From: Schlesneria sp.
GTDB taxonomy: Bacteria > Planctomycetota > Planctomycetia > Planctomycetales > Planctomycetaceae
Assembly (NCBI GenBank): GCA_028291515.1
Contig: JAQGHU010000001.1
Location: 62,001-126,000, forward strand
DNA: 64,000 bases
Reading direction: 5' to 3'
This document shows positions 1 to 9,227 of this stretch, piece after piece. Numbering within the stretch: the stretch's first letter is position 1; every line of letters begins with the position of its first letter. The notes under the pieces are model-generated. The model had not been told where the DNA came from and made no database searches. It worked only from the letters and a program-made list of their open reading frames with translations. The position numbers and the translations under genes were made by a program.

Positions 1-634
1 AATAGAACCATTGCCCGTAGTACTTCTCGTGCGCGAGCTGAGGATCTTTGGCGAAGTCTTCGGAGATCTGTGAACTCGTAATGACCGGACACAGATTCAC
101 GCCCGCATCCAGGATTCTGAACGGAAAATGTTCGATGGCCGAGACATCGACCTTCTTACCCTGCAATGTCACAACTTGACCGGGGCCCACCCGAGCAAAC
201 GCTTGACGTTCCAGGATGCGAACAGGAATCGCGTCTCCGCCGGGGCCCTGTAGCCGCACGCTGCTGAATTCGGGGCCCATGAGATCCGTGTCGATGCTGA
301 GGACTGTTCCCCGTACCTCCACGACTGGCGTTGGATATCTCTCTTCCAATCCCCCTCCCTGCAGTTCTTCCGGAGTGACCGAGACGATCTGTGCTCCCTG
401 CGTCACCGCGGCCCAGTCGACTGGGCGGACGACAATTGGTACGGAAGCAACCGGAGCTGATCGAGGTACCACAACTGAATCTGAAGGTTCGTCAGCGGTG
501 GCTTGAGCAGTGGGGCTCGTCAGGGCCGACTTGGATTCCCCAGACGGCTTCGTCGTTGACTGAGAATTGCAGCCGACAACGTACCCCAGAAACGCCACCG
601 TCAGTATTCGCATCATGCGCAGGCTTCGCTTCAC
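1..634 (-). CDS. Lipoprotein with OB-fold-like domains, 3' end cut by window
   Basis: The frame is open from a GTG at 634 to the window edge (211 codons), so the C-terminus is missing. A GGAGGG sits about 4 bases before the GTG. The N-terminus is basic and hydrophobic and ends in a lipobox (VVGC, Cys22), followed by a Ser/Thr/Pro-rich linker, so the protein is probably a lipid-anchored exported protein. Around residues 75-170 is a beta-rich domain (VVEVRGTVLSI, VVTLQGKKVDV) that reads like an OB-fold. The last visible residues (AHEKYYGQWFY) look like the start of a second domain of the tRNA_anti-like OB family known from planctomycete lipoproteins. That family label is an inference from the motif. 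The specific function is unknown. Confidence 0.72.
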   Translation of the reverse strand, partial: MKRSLRMMRILTVAFLGYVVGCNSQSTTKPSGESKSALTSPTAQATADEPSDSVVVPRSAPVASVPIVVRPVDWAAVTQGAQIVSVTPEELQGGGLEERYPTPVVEVRGTVLSIDTDLMGPEFSSVRLQGPGGDAIPVRILERQAFARVGPGQVVTLQGKKVDVSAIEHFPFRILDAGVNLCPVITSSQISEDFAKDPQLAHEKYYGQWFY

Positions 635-969
635 GGGTCCCTCCGTCAAGAAACTGGATCAGGCTCAAATATCAGTATGCTAAATAGTTGCCTGCACGAA
701 CCGTACTCTGATCGAAGCCTGATTTCAACCTGTTGTGAATCCCGGCACTCTCTGATATCCGCCAATCAGATGAAACAACGACGAGCTCAAGTCTGGCTTC
801 GGAAAGTGGCAGCCTCCAGATCTTGGCAAGTTCTTGCCTCTGGCATCAAGTTTCGCTAATCTGTTCGTCTGTCGTCAGGCGAAGAAATGAGTAGTCCTGC
901 CGCACCGCCATGTAACCCTGCCCGTTTCCCGCCACCTTTGCCACGCCGACTCGAAGGGTACCGATTCCC
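635..969. other. Intergenic region, divergent
   Basis: This 335-base region separates the minus-strand lipoprotein from the plus-strand DUF1549 gene and must hold both promoters. I see no convincing -35/-10 pair, hairpin or RNA gene. The short frames in it lack ribosome binding sites and protein-like composition. Confidence 0.5.
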
Positions 970-2604
970 ATGAATCTGGTTCGTGATCTTTTGACGCTGT
1001 CCATCGGCCTGGCCTTGGCAACTCGCCTGCACGCTGCCGACCTGATCGCCCCCGAGTTACCAATCGAGCAAGCCGTCGATCACTACGTACAAACTCACCT
1101 GGCCGAGCGACAAGTTCATCCCGCCCCCCTGGCTGACGACGGCACACTCGTGCGACGAACGGTCCTGGACCTGCAAGGGCGAATCCCCACGATCGCTGAA
1201 GCTAAGAAGTACATCGAATCCACGGAGCCCGACAAACGCCTCAAACTTGTCGATAGCCTGTTGGCCTCGCCGGACTTTTCCTATCAGTTTCGCAATCAGC
1301 TCGACGATTTATTGATGTCTGGCCAGAAAGGGAATCAAAACGAATGGCGTGAGTATCTTCTAAAGTCCGTTCGACAGAATCGGACCTGGGATCAGATGTT
1401 TCGCGACATGCTGATCGGCAATGAAGAAGATCCCGAGACCAAAGCCGCGACGACCTTCGTCCGCGTCAGGGCTAAGGAACTCGACGAACTTACCAACGAA
1501 ACCAGCACCATCTTTTTCGGCGTCAACGTCAGTTGCGCCAAGTGCCACGATCACCCCCTGGTCGACGATTGGAAACAGGATCACTACTTCGGACTGGCTT
1601 CCTTCTTCCAGCGGACCTACGTCACCAAGAAGAACGTGGTTGCAGAGAAATTCACCGGCGAAGTCAAATTCAAAACGACCAAGGGCGAAGACAAAGTCGC
1701 TCGCCTGATGTTTCTCACGGGCACGACTGTCGAAGAACCGGTCATTGAGGTCAGCGCGGAGGATCGCAAAAAACAGGACGAGGAAGTCAAAAAGCAAACA
1801 CAGAATGACAAGGCCGGCCCTGCCCCGAAACCACCGTTCAGTCCGCGAGCCAAACTCGTCGAAATAGCTCTGCAATCTGGCAACGATCAGCTCTTCGCCC
1901 GAGCCATCGTCAATCGAGTCTGGGCCATGTTCCTGGGACGGGGACTTGTTCATCCTCTCGATCAAATGCACTCGGGAAATTCTGCGAGCCACCCCGAACT
2001 CCTGGATTGGCTTGCCCGTGATCTGATTTCTCACAAGTACGATTTACAACGCCTCGTCCGTGGAATTGTCCTCAGCCAGGCCTATGCCAGATCCAGCGAA
2101 TGGTCCGGCTCAACAGCTTCTCCAGCAGCAGACTTGTTTGCTGTCGCGCTGATCAGACCACTCTCGCCGCGGCAATATTCCATGTCACTACGCATGGCCA
2201 GTGCTGCTCCCGAAACGTACAAGCCAGAATCCGGTGGCGAAGAATGGCCGAAACGTCGCGATGAGTTAGAACGGAATTGCGAAGGATTCGCCCACCAATT
2301 CGAGCAACCCAGCGAAAACTTCCAGGTCGGCGTCGATGAAGCACTCCTCTTCAGCAACAGTTCCCAGGTGGCCGACGATTACCTGCGAGATTCGTCCGAC
2401 CGACTCATCGGTGCAATTCGACCCGAAACAGACAAGGCGAAACAGATCACCATCGCTTACTGGGCGGCATTCACTCGTCCCCCATCCGGCGAAGAACTTG
2501 CCGCCTGTGAACAGTTCCTCGATAAGCGAACAGAACCAGTCGCCGGCCTGCGCCAAATGGTTTGGGCCCTGCTCACCAGCCCCGAATTGCGTTTCAATCA
2601 TTAG
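970..2604 (+). CDS. DUF1549/DUF1553 domain protein, exported
   Basis: The 544-residue product has a signal peptide (about residues 1-22, ending HAA). Residues about 35-225 match DUF1549, with VRRTVLDLQGRIPT and the heme-like CAKCHDHP motif near residue 190. Residues about 295-540 match DUF1553 (RAIVNRVWAMFLGRGLVHP, SHPELLDWLA, GIVLSQAYARSS). Many family members also carry an N-terminal PSCyt1 domain; this short one does not. These proteins are abundant in Planctomycetes and Verrucomicrobia and usually lie directly upstream of a DUF1501 gene, as here. The role is unproven; a periplasmic redox or polysaccharide-related function is often supposed. The ATG has an AAGGG 11 bases upstream, slightly far, but no better start is visible. 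Confidence 0.9.
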   Translation: MNLVRDLLTLSIGLALATRLHAADLIAPELPIEQAVDHYVQTHLAERQVHPAPLADDGTLVRRTVLDLQGRIPTIAEAKKYIESTEPDKRLKLVDSLLASPDFSYQFRNQLDDLLMSGQKGNQNEWREYLLKSVRQNRTWDQMFRDMLIGNEEDPETKAATTFVRVRAKELDELTNETSTIFFGVNVSCAKCHDHPLVDDWKQDHYFGLASFFQRTYVTKKNVVAEKFTGEVKFKTTKGEDKVARLMFLTGTTVEEPVIEVSAEDRKKQDEEVKKQTQNDKAGPAPKPPFSPRAKLVEIALQSGNDQLFARAIVNRVWAMFLGRGLVHPLDQMHSGNSASHPELLDWLARDLISHKYDLQRLVRGIVLSQAYARSSEWSGSTASPAADLFAVALIRPLSPRQYSMSLRMASAAPETYKPESGGEEWPKRRDELERNCEGFAHQFEQPSENFQVGVDEALLFSNSSQVADDYLRDSSDRLIGAIRPETDKAKQITIAYWAAFTRPPSGEELAACEQFLDKRTEPVAGLRQMVWALLTSPELRFNH

Positions 2605-2652
2605 AGAATCGTCGATCGCGACCACGTCACCGAATTGCCAAAGGACCAACAA

Positions 2653-3960
2653 ATGGCGCATACTAATTCTTCGTTCTGTGGCTCGCCCGATCACGGCGTC
2701 AGCCGACGTGGATTCCTGGGCACGACCGTATTTGCCGGAGCCACCGCCTTCGCCGCCAATATGCGAGTGATGGACGCACTCAAAAACCCTTGTCTCGCCG
2801 CAGAACTGAAGCGACAACAAAAGAGTGTGATTCTGCTCTGGCTGGGCGGCGGTGCCAGCCAGTTCGAGACCTGGGATCCCAAACCCGGCCGATTGACCGG
2901 CGGACCATTCCGCGCCATTTCTACAGACGTTCCCAGTGTACAGATCAGCGAGTTACTGCCCAAGATGGCGCAACGGCTGAAAACCACCGCCATCATCCGC
3001 TCTTTGAATACCCGCAACGCAGATCACGGCGGCGGGACGCGATTGATGGAGACCGGTCGCGCGATGGAGCAAGCCGTCGACTACCCTGACCTCGGAGCTC
3101 TCATCGCCCGCGAACTCGGCAGAGTCGATAGCCAGGTCCCCGACTATGTCTCGATGTACTCGGAAACGGAAGGACGGCACAAAGGTGGAGCCGGCTTCCT
3201 GGGAGCTCGCTACGCCCCGACCTTCCTGACCGAAAGCATGATCCCACCCAATATCCGCCGCCCCGATTCGATGACCGAAATCGATCACCAGGAACGAGCC
3301 GACTTGCAGAAGTTGCTGGCCAAACGATTCGCCGACAAACGATACGATCCGTCAGTTGCCAGCCACGGCATGGCGTACGAACGCGTCCGCGGGATCATGG
3401 CCAGCGAGAAGCTGTTTGACATCAACCTGGAGCCGCAGTCGGCCCGCGACTTCTACGGCCCGACGCAATTCCAGGAGCAATGTCTCATCAGTCGCCGGCT
3501 TGTCGAAGCAGGTGTTCCGTTCGTCAAGGTCGCTCGTGCGTGGTGGGACAGCCACGGTCAGAACTTTGAAACCCACCTCGAACTCTGCGCCGACCTCGAC
3601 CAGGGAATGTCAGCTCTGCTCGACGACCTGCAACAACGCGGCCTGCTGGAGAGCACGTTGGTGATTACCCTCGCCGAATTCGGTCGCACCCCGCACATCA
3701 ACGCCAGCCTCGGTCGCGATCACTTTGCAAGTGCCTGGAGTTGCACGCTGTCCGGATGCGGCATCAAGGGCGGTGCCGTTTACGGCAAGACGGATGAAGA
3801 CGGCCAAAAAGTCGTAGATGGCGAAATGAAATCCGGCGACCTCTTCGCCACCATCTTCGAAGCCCTCGGCATCGACCACAAAAAGGAATATCAACTGGGC
3901 GCGCGACCAATCCCCATCGTCGATTTCGGTGCCAAGCCAGCCATGGAAATCCTGGCCTGA
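2653..3960 (+). CDS. DUF1501 family protein (sulfatase-like fold), Tat-type signal
   Basis: I chose the ATG at 2653 because AAAGGA lies 7 bases before it; a TTG at 2635 would add six residues. The product is 435 residues. The N-terminus carries SRRGFLGTT followed by a hydrophobic stretch, a twin-arginine signal. The body matches DUF1501: VILLWLGGGASQFETWDPKP near residue 65, NADHGGGTRLMETG, and the C-terminal LAEFGRTPHIN ... GRDHFASAWS motif with histidines placed as in the alkaline-phosphatase/sulfatase superfamily. It follows the DUF1549/DUF1553 gene by 48 bases on the same strand, so the two are probably co-transcribed. The substrate is unknown. Confidence 0.92.
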   Translation: MAHTNSSFCGSPDHGVSRRGFLGTTVFAGATAFAANMRVMDALKNPCLAAELKRQQKSVILLWLGGGASQFETWDPKPGRLTGGPFRAISTDVPSVQISELLPKMAQRLKTTAIIRSLNTRNADHGGGTRLMETGRAMEQAVDYPDLGALIARELGRVDSQVPDYVSMYSETEGRHKGGAGFLGARYAPTFLTESMIPPNIRRPDSMTEIDHQERADLQKLLAKRFADKRYDPSVASHGMAYERVRGIMASEKLFDINLEPQSARDFYGPTQFQEQCLISRRLVEAGVPFVKVARAWWDSHGQNFETHLELCADLDQGMSALLDDLQQRGLLESTLVITLAEFGRTPHINASLGRDHFASAWSCTLSGCGIKGGAVYGKTDEDGQKVVDGEMKSGDLFATIFEALGIDHKKEYQLGARPIPIVDFGAKPAMEILA

Positions 3961-4147
3961 GGGCAACCCGGCGAAGCACCGATTACCCTTCTATTACCAC
4001 AGGCGTGCCACTGGTTGGCCGCTTCGGACAACCAGTGCGATCGCGACACGACAGTGACGGTGCTGTCCCCTGCCTGCCCCTCAAGTCCGAACGATAACCC
4101 TGTTCACGACTAACTGCCCGCCCCGCCGAGTCACGGAGATCTCAGAA

Positions 4148-5218
4148 ATGTCGACCGCTGATCCCACCAAGTTCAAGATCGCCAAGACCGCACGAGTGAA
4201 GGGCATCGCACTGTGCATCACTCAACTCCCGGGCAGCCAACGCTTGGTCTTCGGCAGTTCAGACTTCAAGGTGTACGAACTCGATCTGGCGGCAGAAAAG
4301 CCACAGCCCGTCGAATACACAGGTGAAGGCCACCAGAGCTACGTCACCGGTATTGCTCGCACCGCCGATCAGATTGTCACGGGCAGCTATGACGGACGGC
4401 TCATCTGGTGGGATACCCAAAAGCGCGCGCCACTTCGCTCCATCAACGCCCACGAAAAATGGATTCGAGATGTGATCTCTTCGCCCGACGGCAAAGTGAT
4501 CGCCAGTATCGCCGATGACATGCGGTGCAAGGTCTGGGACGCTGCTACAGGCAATCTGCTGCACACGCTGGTCGGCCACCAGGCGATGACGCCGCACCAC
4601 TTCCCGTCCATGTTGTTCGCCGTCACGTTCTCTCACGACGGACAATTGCTGGCAACCGGCGACAAGGTCGGTCACATCGCCGTCTGGGACGTCGTGTCCG
4701 GCAAGCAAGTGTCCGAACTGGAAGCCCCAGTCCTGTACACCTGGGATCCCAAGCAGCGCCGACATTCCATCGGCGGCATCCGCAGCCTGGCGTTCTCGGC
4801 AGATGGCAAGTTGATCGCGGCCGGTGGTGTCGGAACCATCGGGAACATCGATCATCTCGACGGCCCCTCGCGAGTCGAGATCTTCGACTGGGCCACCAAG
4901 CAACGAGTCCAGGAAATCTCCGACACGAAATTCAAAGGGCTCGTCGAGCAGATCGCGTTCTCCAACGAAGGAAACTGGCTCGTCTGCGCCGGCGGCGATA
5001 ACGGCGGCTTCGCCTCGTTCTACGACGCACAAACCGGGAAAGTGCTGCATCAGGACAAGATGCCGATGCACGTCCACAAGTTCGTCCTGAACGACACTCA
5101 GGACACCCTCTACGCCTCAGGCCACGAACAAATCGCCATGCTCGAATTCAAAGCCGACCCACCACCCGCCGCGCCAACTGCACCCACCCCCGCCGATGTG
5201 ACCGCTCCCTCCAACTGA
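4148..5218 (+). CDS. WD40 repeat protein, about seven blades
   Basis: The 356-residue product has no signal peptide or membrane segment. Blade ends can be read as YELDL, LIWWDTQ, CKVWDAATG, IAVWDVVSG, VEIFDWAT, ASFYDAQTG and a final degenerate LEFKAD, which fits one seven-bladed beta-propeller. A short Ala/Pro-rich tail (PPPAAPTAPTPADV) ends the protein. GGAG lies 9 bases before the ATG. WD40 genes downstream of DUF1549 and DUF1501 genes are a recurring planctomycete arrangement. It is most likely a protein-interaction scaffold; no catalytic motif is visible. The 187-base gap to the DUF1501 gene leaves room for its own promoter. Confidence 0.88.
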   Translation: MSTADPTKFKIAKTARVKGIALCITQLPGSQRLVFGSSDFKVYELDLAAEKPQPVEYTGEGHQSYVTGIARTADQIVTGSYDGRLIWWDTQKRAPLRSINAHEKWIRDVISSPDGKVIASIADDMRCKVWDAATGNLLHTLVGHQAMTPHHFPSMLFAVTFSHDGQLLATGDKVGHIAVWDVVSGKQVSELEAPVLYTWDPKQRRHSIGGIRSLAFSADGKLIAAGGVGTIGNIDHLDGPSRVEIFDWATKQRVQEISDTKFKGLVEQIAFSNEGNWLVCAGGDNGGFASFYDAQTGKVLHQDKMPMHVHKFVLNDTQDTLYASGHEQIAMLEFKADPPPAAPTAPTPADVTAPSN

Positions 5219-5290
5219 GCCCCCAACTTGCGTTTCTGAGCGGGGACGTAAGTCCCCTGACCTCTTCTCTCGGGCGTCTTCCCCTCCTGA

Positions 5291-5316
5291 CTCTCCGTGC
5301 CTCAGTGTCTCCGTGA
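5291..5316. repeat. Dispersed 'ctccgtg' short-period repeat
   Basis: The stretch reads as three imperfect copies of a unit of about 9 bases (ctctccgtg, cctcagtgt, ctccgtgag). I recall runs of this kind as common in intergenic DNA of Planctomycetes and some other bacteria. It lies in the 203-base gap between two convergent genes and encodes nothing convincing. Confidence 0.45.
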
Positions 5317-5421
5317 GATATCAGTTCCTGAATCGGCGGGCAGCCCCTAGTTGAATTGTCACCCGGCCGATTTTCGCAACCAATCTGCAGAAAGCGGAGT
5401 CAGAGCTCAAGTTGGTCGACC

Positions 5422-5622
5422 CTAGCCACCCGCCGCTTTCTTCTTCTGTTCGAGCAGGCGGTTGATGGCGTAGGACACCGAGTTCGAGCAGTTGATCAAT
5501 CGGGAACGGGTGGGGGGGAAGCGTGCCGAGATGATCTTTCCTCGCGCATTTCGTTCAATAATCATCCCGTGTTGGCGAATTGTGTGCTCCCGCAATTGTC
5601 CGGTATCATACTCGTCGGCCAT
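5422..5622 (-). CDS. Small protein of unknown function, 66 residues
   Basis: The start is the ATG at 5622 (MADEYDTGQLREH...), preceded by GAGGA with 6-7 bases spacing. A longer frame opening at 5775 has no comparable site. The product is basic, with a short beta-like stretch (GMIIERNARGKIISARF) and a charged helical C-terminus (NRLLEQKKKAAGG). No signal peptide or membrane helix is visible and I do not recognise the family. It is transcribed divergently from the secreted protein at 5858 across an AT-rich gap. Confidence 0.5.
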   Translation of the reverse strand: MADEYDTGQLREHTIRQHGMIIERNARGKIISARFPPTRSRLINCSNSVSYAINRLLEQKKKAAGG

Positions 5623-5691
5623 GGGCGATCCTCTTCCATCGCTTTTTCTTACGATGCCACAATAGGTTGTGTCTACCGCTGTATTATTCAC

Positions 5692-5701
5692 ACAATATTG
5701 T
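5692..5701. promoter_or_regulatory. AT-rich palindrome in a divergent promoter region
   Basis: ACAATATTGT is a perfect 10-base palindrome inside the most AT-rich part of the 235-base gap between the divergent genes starting at 5622 and 5858. Position and symmetry suggest an operator or promoter element. A word this short could also arise by chance. Confidence 0.25.
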
Positions 5702-5857
5702 ACATTGAGGCATGGGCGTTGCTCCCCATGTCTGTGAAGCCAATCGTTCAGGAGAGAGATACACTCCTCCCGCAATTAGGCGTCAAGGATCGGCGAAACT
5801 CTCAGCAAGACTCCGAACCTGTCGTATCGGAGTCAGTCACTCAGTTCGAGGTGCGAT

Positions 5858-6682
5858 ATGAAGATGTTGTCCATGGTTGGGCTGGTTGTCGCGACGCTTG
5901 TTTGCGCAAATGTGCAAGCAGGGTCACCAGAAAAGGCGAGCTACCAAGTGGTGGTCTGTGGGTTCCACTGCGTCCACGAAACTCACGATCACGCTCTGGA
6001 AGTTGATGGCAAGCGTGACGAGGTCTGGATCGTTGTTCGCTACAACGACAACACGACGAAGGAATACCGAGTCCTGCGCACCCGCACCATGGGTGACGTC
6101 AATGGAAACCCCGGACGAGAACAAGCTGGATCGGCGAGCGACAAGGGCGGTGTTCGCACTGGTGACGTTCACCCCGCCAATCGCTTTGACGGTAAACCGG
6201 TGACACCAAAGCATGCGGAATGGGCGGAGTCTGATCGTCCGTCGCTCCCGTTCGTTGTCAAGAAGTTCGAACTGGTGAAGGGGCAGTCGCCGGCAGCAGT
6301 CGAGATCCAGATGTTTGAAGATGACAACGGGGGCGCAAAGGACTGGGAGAATGTCCTGAAATTCCTGAATTCCGATGCAGCGAAAGCTGGACTGTCCAAC
6401 ATCACAGTTCATCAGTCGAATAACCCGGTCACCGGGAATACCCAAGTCAACGTTAACCTGTCGGGAATCGGTGAATTGGCTCACAAGATTTTCGGCTTGG
6501 CTGCCGATGGCTGGATCGGCGAACCTCAAACGCTGGCGCTTGACTTTGACAGTGCAGCGAAAATGTCGACCGCTACGGTCGATGGATTGCCGAAAGGTGT
6601 CGTCCCGTTGCGATTCAAGACTCATCGCGGCGATGATGCGGACTACATCGTCTGGGTTCGGATCGAGAAGATCTCGGAATAA
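5858..6682 (+). CDS. Secreted protein of unknown function
   Basis: The 274-residue product starts at an ATG with GAGGTG 4 bases upstream. A signal peptide is clear (MKMLSMVGLVVATLVC...VQA, about 21 residues). The mature part is polar and beta-rich, with no catalytic signature or family motif I recognise. It has two early cysteines in a His-rich stretch (CGFHCVHETHDH), which could bind metal; that is a guess. The gene stands alone and is followed 30 bases later by a strong intrinsic terminator, so it is probably monocistronic. Confidence 0.75.
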   Translation: MKMLSMVGLVVATLVCANVQAGSPEKASYQVVVCGFHCVHETHDHALEVDGKRDEVWIVVRYNDNTTKEYRVLRTRTMGDVNGNPGREQAGSASDKGGVRTGDVHPANRFDGKPVTPKHAEWAESDRPSLPFVVKKFELVKGQSPAAVEIQMFEDDNGGAKDWENVLKFLNSDAAKAGLSNITVHQSNNPVTGNTQVNVNLSGIGELAHKIFGLAADGWIGEPQTLALDFDSAAKMSTATVDGLPKGVVPLRFKTHRGDDADYIVWVRIEKISE

Positions 6683-6711
6683 CTTAGCGCATGGACGGTG
6701 ATCGTACTGAG

Positions 6712-6744
6712 CCGCACTGGAATCCTATTTCAGTGCGGTTTTCT
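6712..6744 (+). terminator. Intrinsic terminator after the 5858 gene
   Basis: The left arm CCGCACTGGAA and the right arm TTTCAGTGCGG form an 11-pair stem (one G-T) around a 5-base loop, followed by TTTTCTATTTTA. It lies 30 bases past the stop codon. Confidence 0.85.
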
Positions 6745-6898
6745 ATTTTATTACTCATCAGCTACCTGTTCCTCGCGGAATGGGAGCGAAATTCCGCCGG
6801 GTGCCCGGCTTGCTGCGGCGGGGTGACAAAAATCAGGAATGCAGAATCCAACGACTTGGATTGGTACCGCACCGGGCTTCCCCTTGGTCCAGCCCCAA

Positions 6899-7294
6899 TC
6901 ACCCCATCGAATCACCTGATGCCTCTGGCCTTTTAGACGCTCTCCACATGAACCACCAACCAGCGCACATGATAACGGGTAATGTCACACACAGATGCGT
7001 GATGCGAAACTGGTCATCGCCAGCAATATCGTTGTGGAACAATGCCAACGAAAGTACTCCGAGTGTCTCTAGTTGCAAGATCGCCACGATGGCCCAGCCA
7101 ACAATCATCATGGATAGCGGAGGGCGACGCAGCAGCCAGATGCCTGCCATCGCGACGCATGGAAAAAAGCCGCTCAAAATGACAATTCGATTCTTGGTTG
7201 GTTCGGAAACGCTGCTGTAGTACTGCGCAAGCCAAGCGATGCGCAACATCCCCAGGATCCCGATCCAAGCTAAGCACTTTCCGACGATTTGCAT
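6899..7294 (-). CDS. Small integral membrane protein, about four helices
   Basis: The 131-residue product is strongly hydrophobic with four predicted helices: CLAWIGILGMLRIAWLAQYY, IVILSGFFPCVAMAGIWLL, IVGWAIVAILQLETLGVLSL and LCVTLPVIMCAGWWFMW. No family motif is recognised. No good ribosome binding site precedes the first ATG; Met16 is an alternative start. It lies 193 bases downstream of the RND-like gene on the same strand, so co-transcription is possible but not shown. Confidence 0.55.
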   Translation of the reverse strand: MQIVGKCLAWIGILGMLRIAWLAQYYSSVSEPTKNRIVILSGFFPCVAMAGIWLLRRPPLSMMIVGWAIVAILQLETLGVLSLALFHNDIAGDDQFRITHLCVTLPVIMCAGWWFMWRASKRPEASGDSMG

Positions 7295-7487
7295 AAGAGT
7301 AAATCTCGTACCTCACGACGGGGTGGCTGGGGTCGACCAACGGGAGCCCCCAGTGAATTGCAAACATCATCCGATGAGCACGACCAATCTACAGGAATTG
7401 GATCAACAGAGAGCGGAATCGCGGCGAGGTCGTCATACCACGCGGCGCTCGACCACGTCCAATCGCGCGTTCGGGTGCGCGGCCATG

Positions 7488-9227
7488 TCAGGGGCCGGTC
7501 AGGTCTATCGCGCGGTAACCTTGAGGCAGGACCTCCCGGGCCAGTTTGACGCACTTGGCTGCAACTTGGTTGGAAGACTTGCCGGATGCCGAAGCGGCCG
7601 TAATTACGATGCTCCGCTGTCCGTTAATGCGTATCACTGCAGCGGGTGCTGAAGATTGTCGGATCTTGATCAACGTGTCGAGTGGAAGCATCTCGCCAGC
7701 TGCGCCGCGGACCATTAACTTGGTCAGATCTTCGGGGAATCGGGCGAATTGCGGGTCTGTCTTCACGATCACTGGGCACAGCTTTCCAAACCTAATTGCA
7801 TCGACTGCCTGGACACCGCCCAGCGAAGTCTGGAGCGTCGTGAATATGTCGTCGAGTTCCACCCCAACTTTCGCACACTTATCCCGGTCAACAATGATGC
7901 TTTGAGCTGTAAGCGACAGCGGGAACGCGGCTGGCCCCGTCAGGTCCTTGTCCTTCGCGAGCGTTGCGAGAACGTGTTCGGCCGCCTCATGAAACTGCTC
8001 CTCGCCCCGTTCGCCGGGGTCCAACAACGCCATTCGGGCTGGGAATGCGGCCTCGCTTGGCGGCACGTCTCCAGTGCGGATTGTGGCACCCGAGATCCCC
8101 GCCAATGCCTTTTCGAGATCCTTAGCGGTCGGCGAGTCTTTCGCGCCAACCTTAATGAAGATCATTGCCAAGCTCGGCTCGCGGCCATCTGCGAAGGCAA
8201 AAACAGTCGATTTCCCTGGCAAACCACGGATCAGTTCTGTGGCCTTTGCGACAACTTTCTGTGCCTGTTCCAGCGTCGATCCGCTCGGCAGCCTAACCTC
8301 GACCGACAGAAGTCGGTCGACAGATCGGTCAGCGAGTGAAATCAACTTCATGCCTGGGGCTAAGGCGTCAGCAATTGTGTCGTTCACAAGTTGGTCGGCG
8401 GTCACTTGCTTGGGCCACGCTGTGACATCAAGCAGCGCCGCTGGCTTGCCATCGACCCGCGCGAATCCGACTGCCGCGGGCATGTTCAGCTCAACCTGGG
8501 CAACTTCCTTCAGGCGAATCACTTGACCATCTGCGGTGACTCGTAGAATCACCGATTCGAAATCTTTAGGGCTTTTGAGTCGACTGGGGGCCGAGAAGGC
8601 GCTTTGGGATTGTTTGTCGGTGATTGCACCATTGGCCCCCACCTGTAAATTTTGCCGCCGCAATGTGTCGACCACGTCGCTAGCCGTCAGCTTGCAGGCA
8701 GCCAGGCTATGCGGATTTAGCAAAATCTGCAGACGGTAGTCTTTGCCGCCGAGGACCCGCACATCCACCACCCCAGGCAGGCCAGCACATTCGGGCTTGA
8801 TGTTCACGATCGCGAATCGGCCAAGAAAGGCCTCGTCTTGATCGGGGTCCGTGCTGGTGAGGGCGAGCCAGAATTGAGGTGGACCGGAGGGGATCTTTCG
8901 GACCGATATTCCCAGCCGCCGGCAAGAATCGGGAAGCAGGGGGAGGGCGAGGCTCACTCTGTTTTGCACCCGTATCTCGGCAAAACTTATGTCGGCTTTT
9001 GGATCGAAGTAAACGGAGAGCGTGCCAGTGCCGTCGTTCCGCGCCTCGGTCTCGACCCGAATCAATTCATCAAGACCTTTGATCTGCTCGAAGATCGGCA
9101 TGAGGACCGTCAAATCGAGTGTGCTTGCATCGGCACCTGGGCACGACGCGCTGACGCGGATGACGTCGGCGGCCGACAGCGGTAACACATATGCCAAAAT
9201 CAAGACGACCAGAGTCAGGACTCGCAT
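7488..9227 (-). CDS. RND-family porter-domain protein lacking all membrane helices
   Basis: The 579-residue product has a signal peptide (MRVLTLVVLILAYVLPLSAA) and then aligns by eye with the periplasmic parts of AcrB-like RND pumps. Residues about 22-310 correspond to the first porter/docking half (SASCPGADASTLD, VQNRVSLALPLLPDSCRRLG, GLPGVVDVRVLG, LTASDVVDTLRRQNLQVGAG-like). Residues about 315-579 correspond to the second half (LPSGSTLEQAQKVV, VDRDKCAKVGVELDDIFTTL, GEMLPLDTLIKI). The switch comes at MKLISLADRSVDRLLSVEVRLP, where AcrB has helices 2-7, and the protein ends at GYRAIDLTGP, just where helix 8 would begin. The proton-relay helices are therefore absent and it cannot pump by the known mechanism. 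AAGGA lies 7 bases before the ATG. The frame is intact, which argues against a decayed gene. Confidence 0.85.
   Translation of the reverse strand: MRVLTLVVLILAYVLPLSAADVIRVSASCPGADASTLDLTVLMPIFEQIKGLDELIRVETEARNDGTGTLSVYFDPKADISFAEIRVQNRVSLALPLLPDSCRRLGISVRKIPSGPPQFWLALTSTDPDQDEAFLGRFAIVNIKPECAGLPGVVDVRVLGGKDYRLQILLNPHSLAACKLTASDVVDTLRRQNLQVGANGAITDKQSQSAFSAPSRLKSPKDFESVILRVTADGQVIRLKEVAQVELNMPAAVGFARVDGKPAALLDVTAWPKQVTADQLVNDTIADALAPGMKLISLADRSVDRLLSVEVRLPSGSTLEQAQKVVAKATELIRGLPGKSTVFAFADGREPSLAMIFIKVGAKDSPTAKDLEKALAGISGATIRTGDVPPSEAAFPARMALLDPGERGEEQFHEAAEHVLATLAKDKDLTGPAAFPLSLTAQSIIVDRDKCAKVGVELDDIFTTLQTSLGGVQAVDAIRFGKLCPVIVKTDPQFARFPEDLTKLMVRGAAGEMLPLDTLIKIRQSSAPAAVIRINGQRSIVITAASASGKSSNQVAAKCVKLAREVLPQGYRAIDLTGP

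Noticed and set aside
1360-2034. 224-codon minus-strand frame
   Set aside because: It is a shadow of the DUF1549/DUF1553 gene, which has clear domain motifs on the plus strand.
5356-6006. 216-codon plus-strand frame
   Set aside because: It overlaps two better supported genes and has no recognisable sequence or ribosome binding site.
7488-9227. RND-like gene as a pseudogene
   Set aside because: The frame is complete with signal peptide and ribosome binding site, and the missing parts are exactly the membrane segments, which random decay would not produce.
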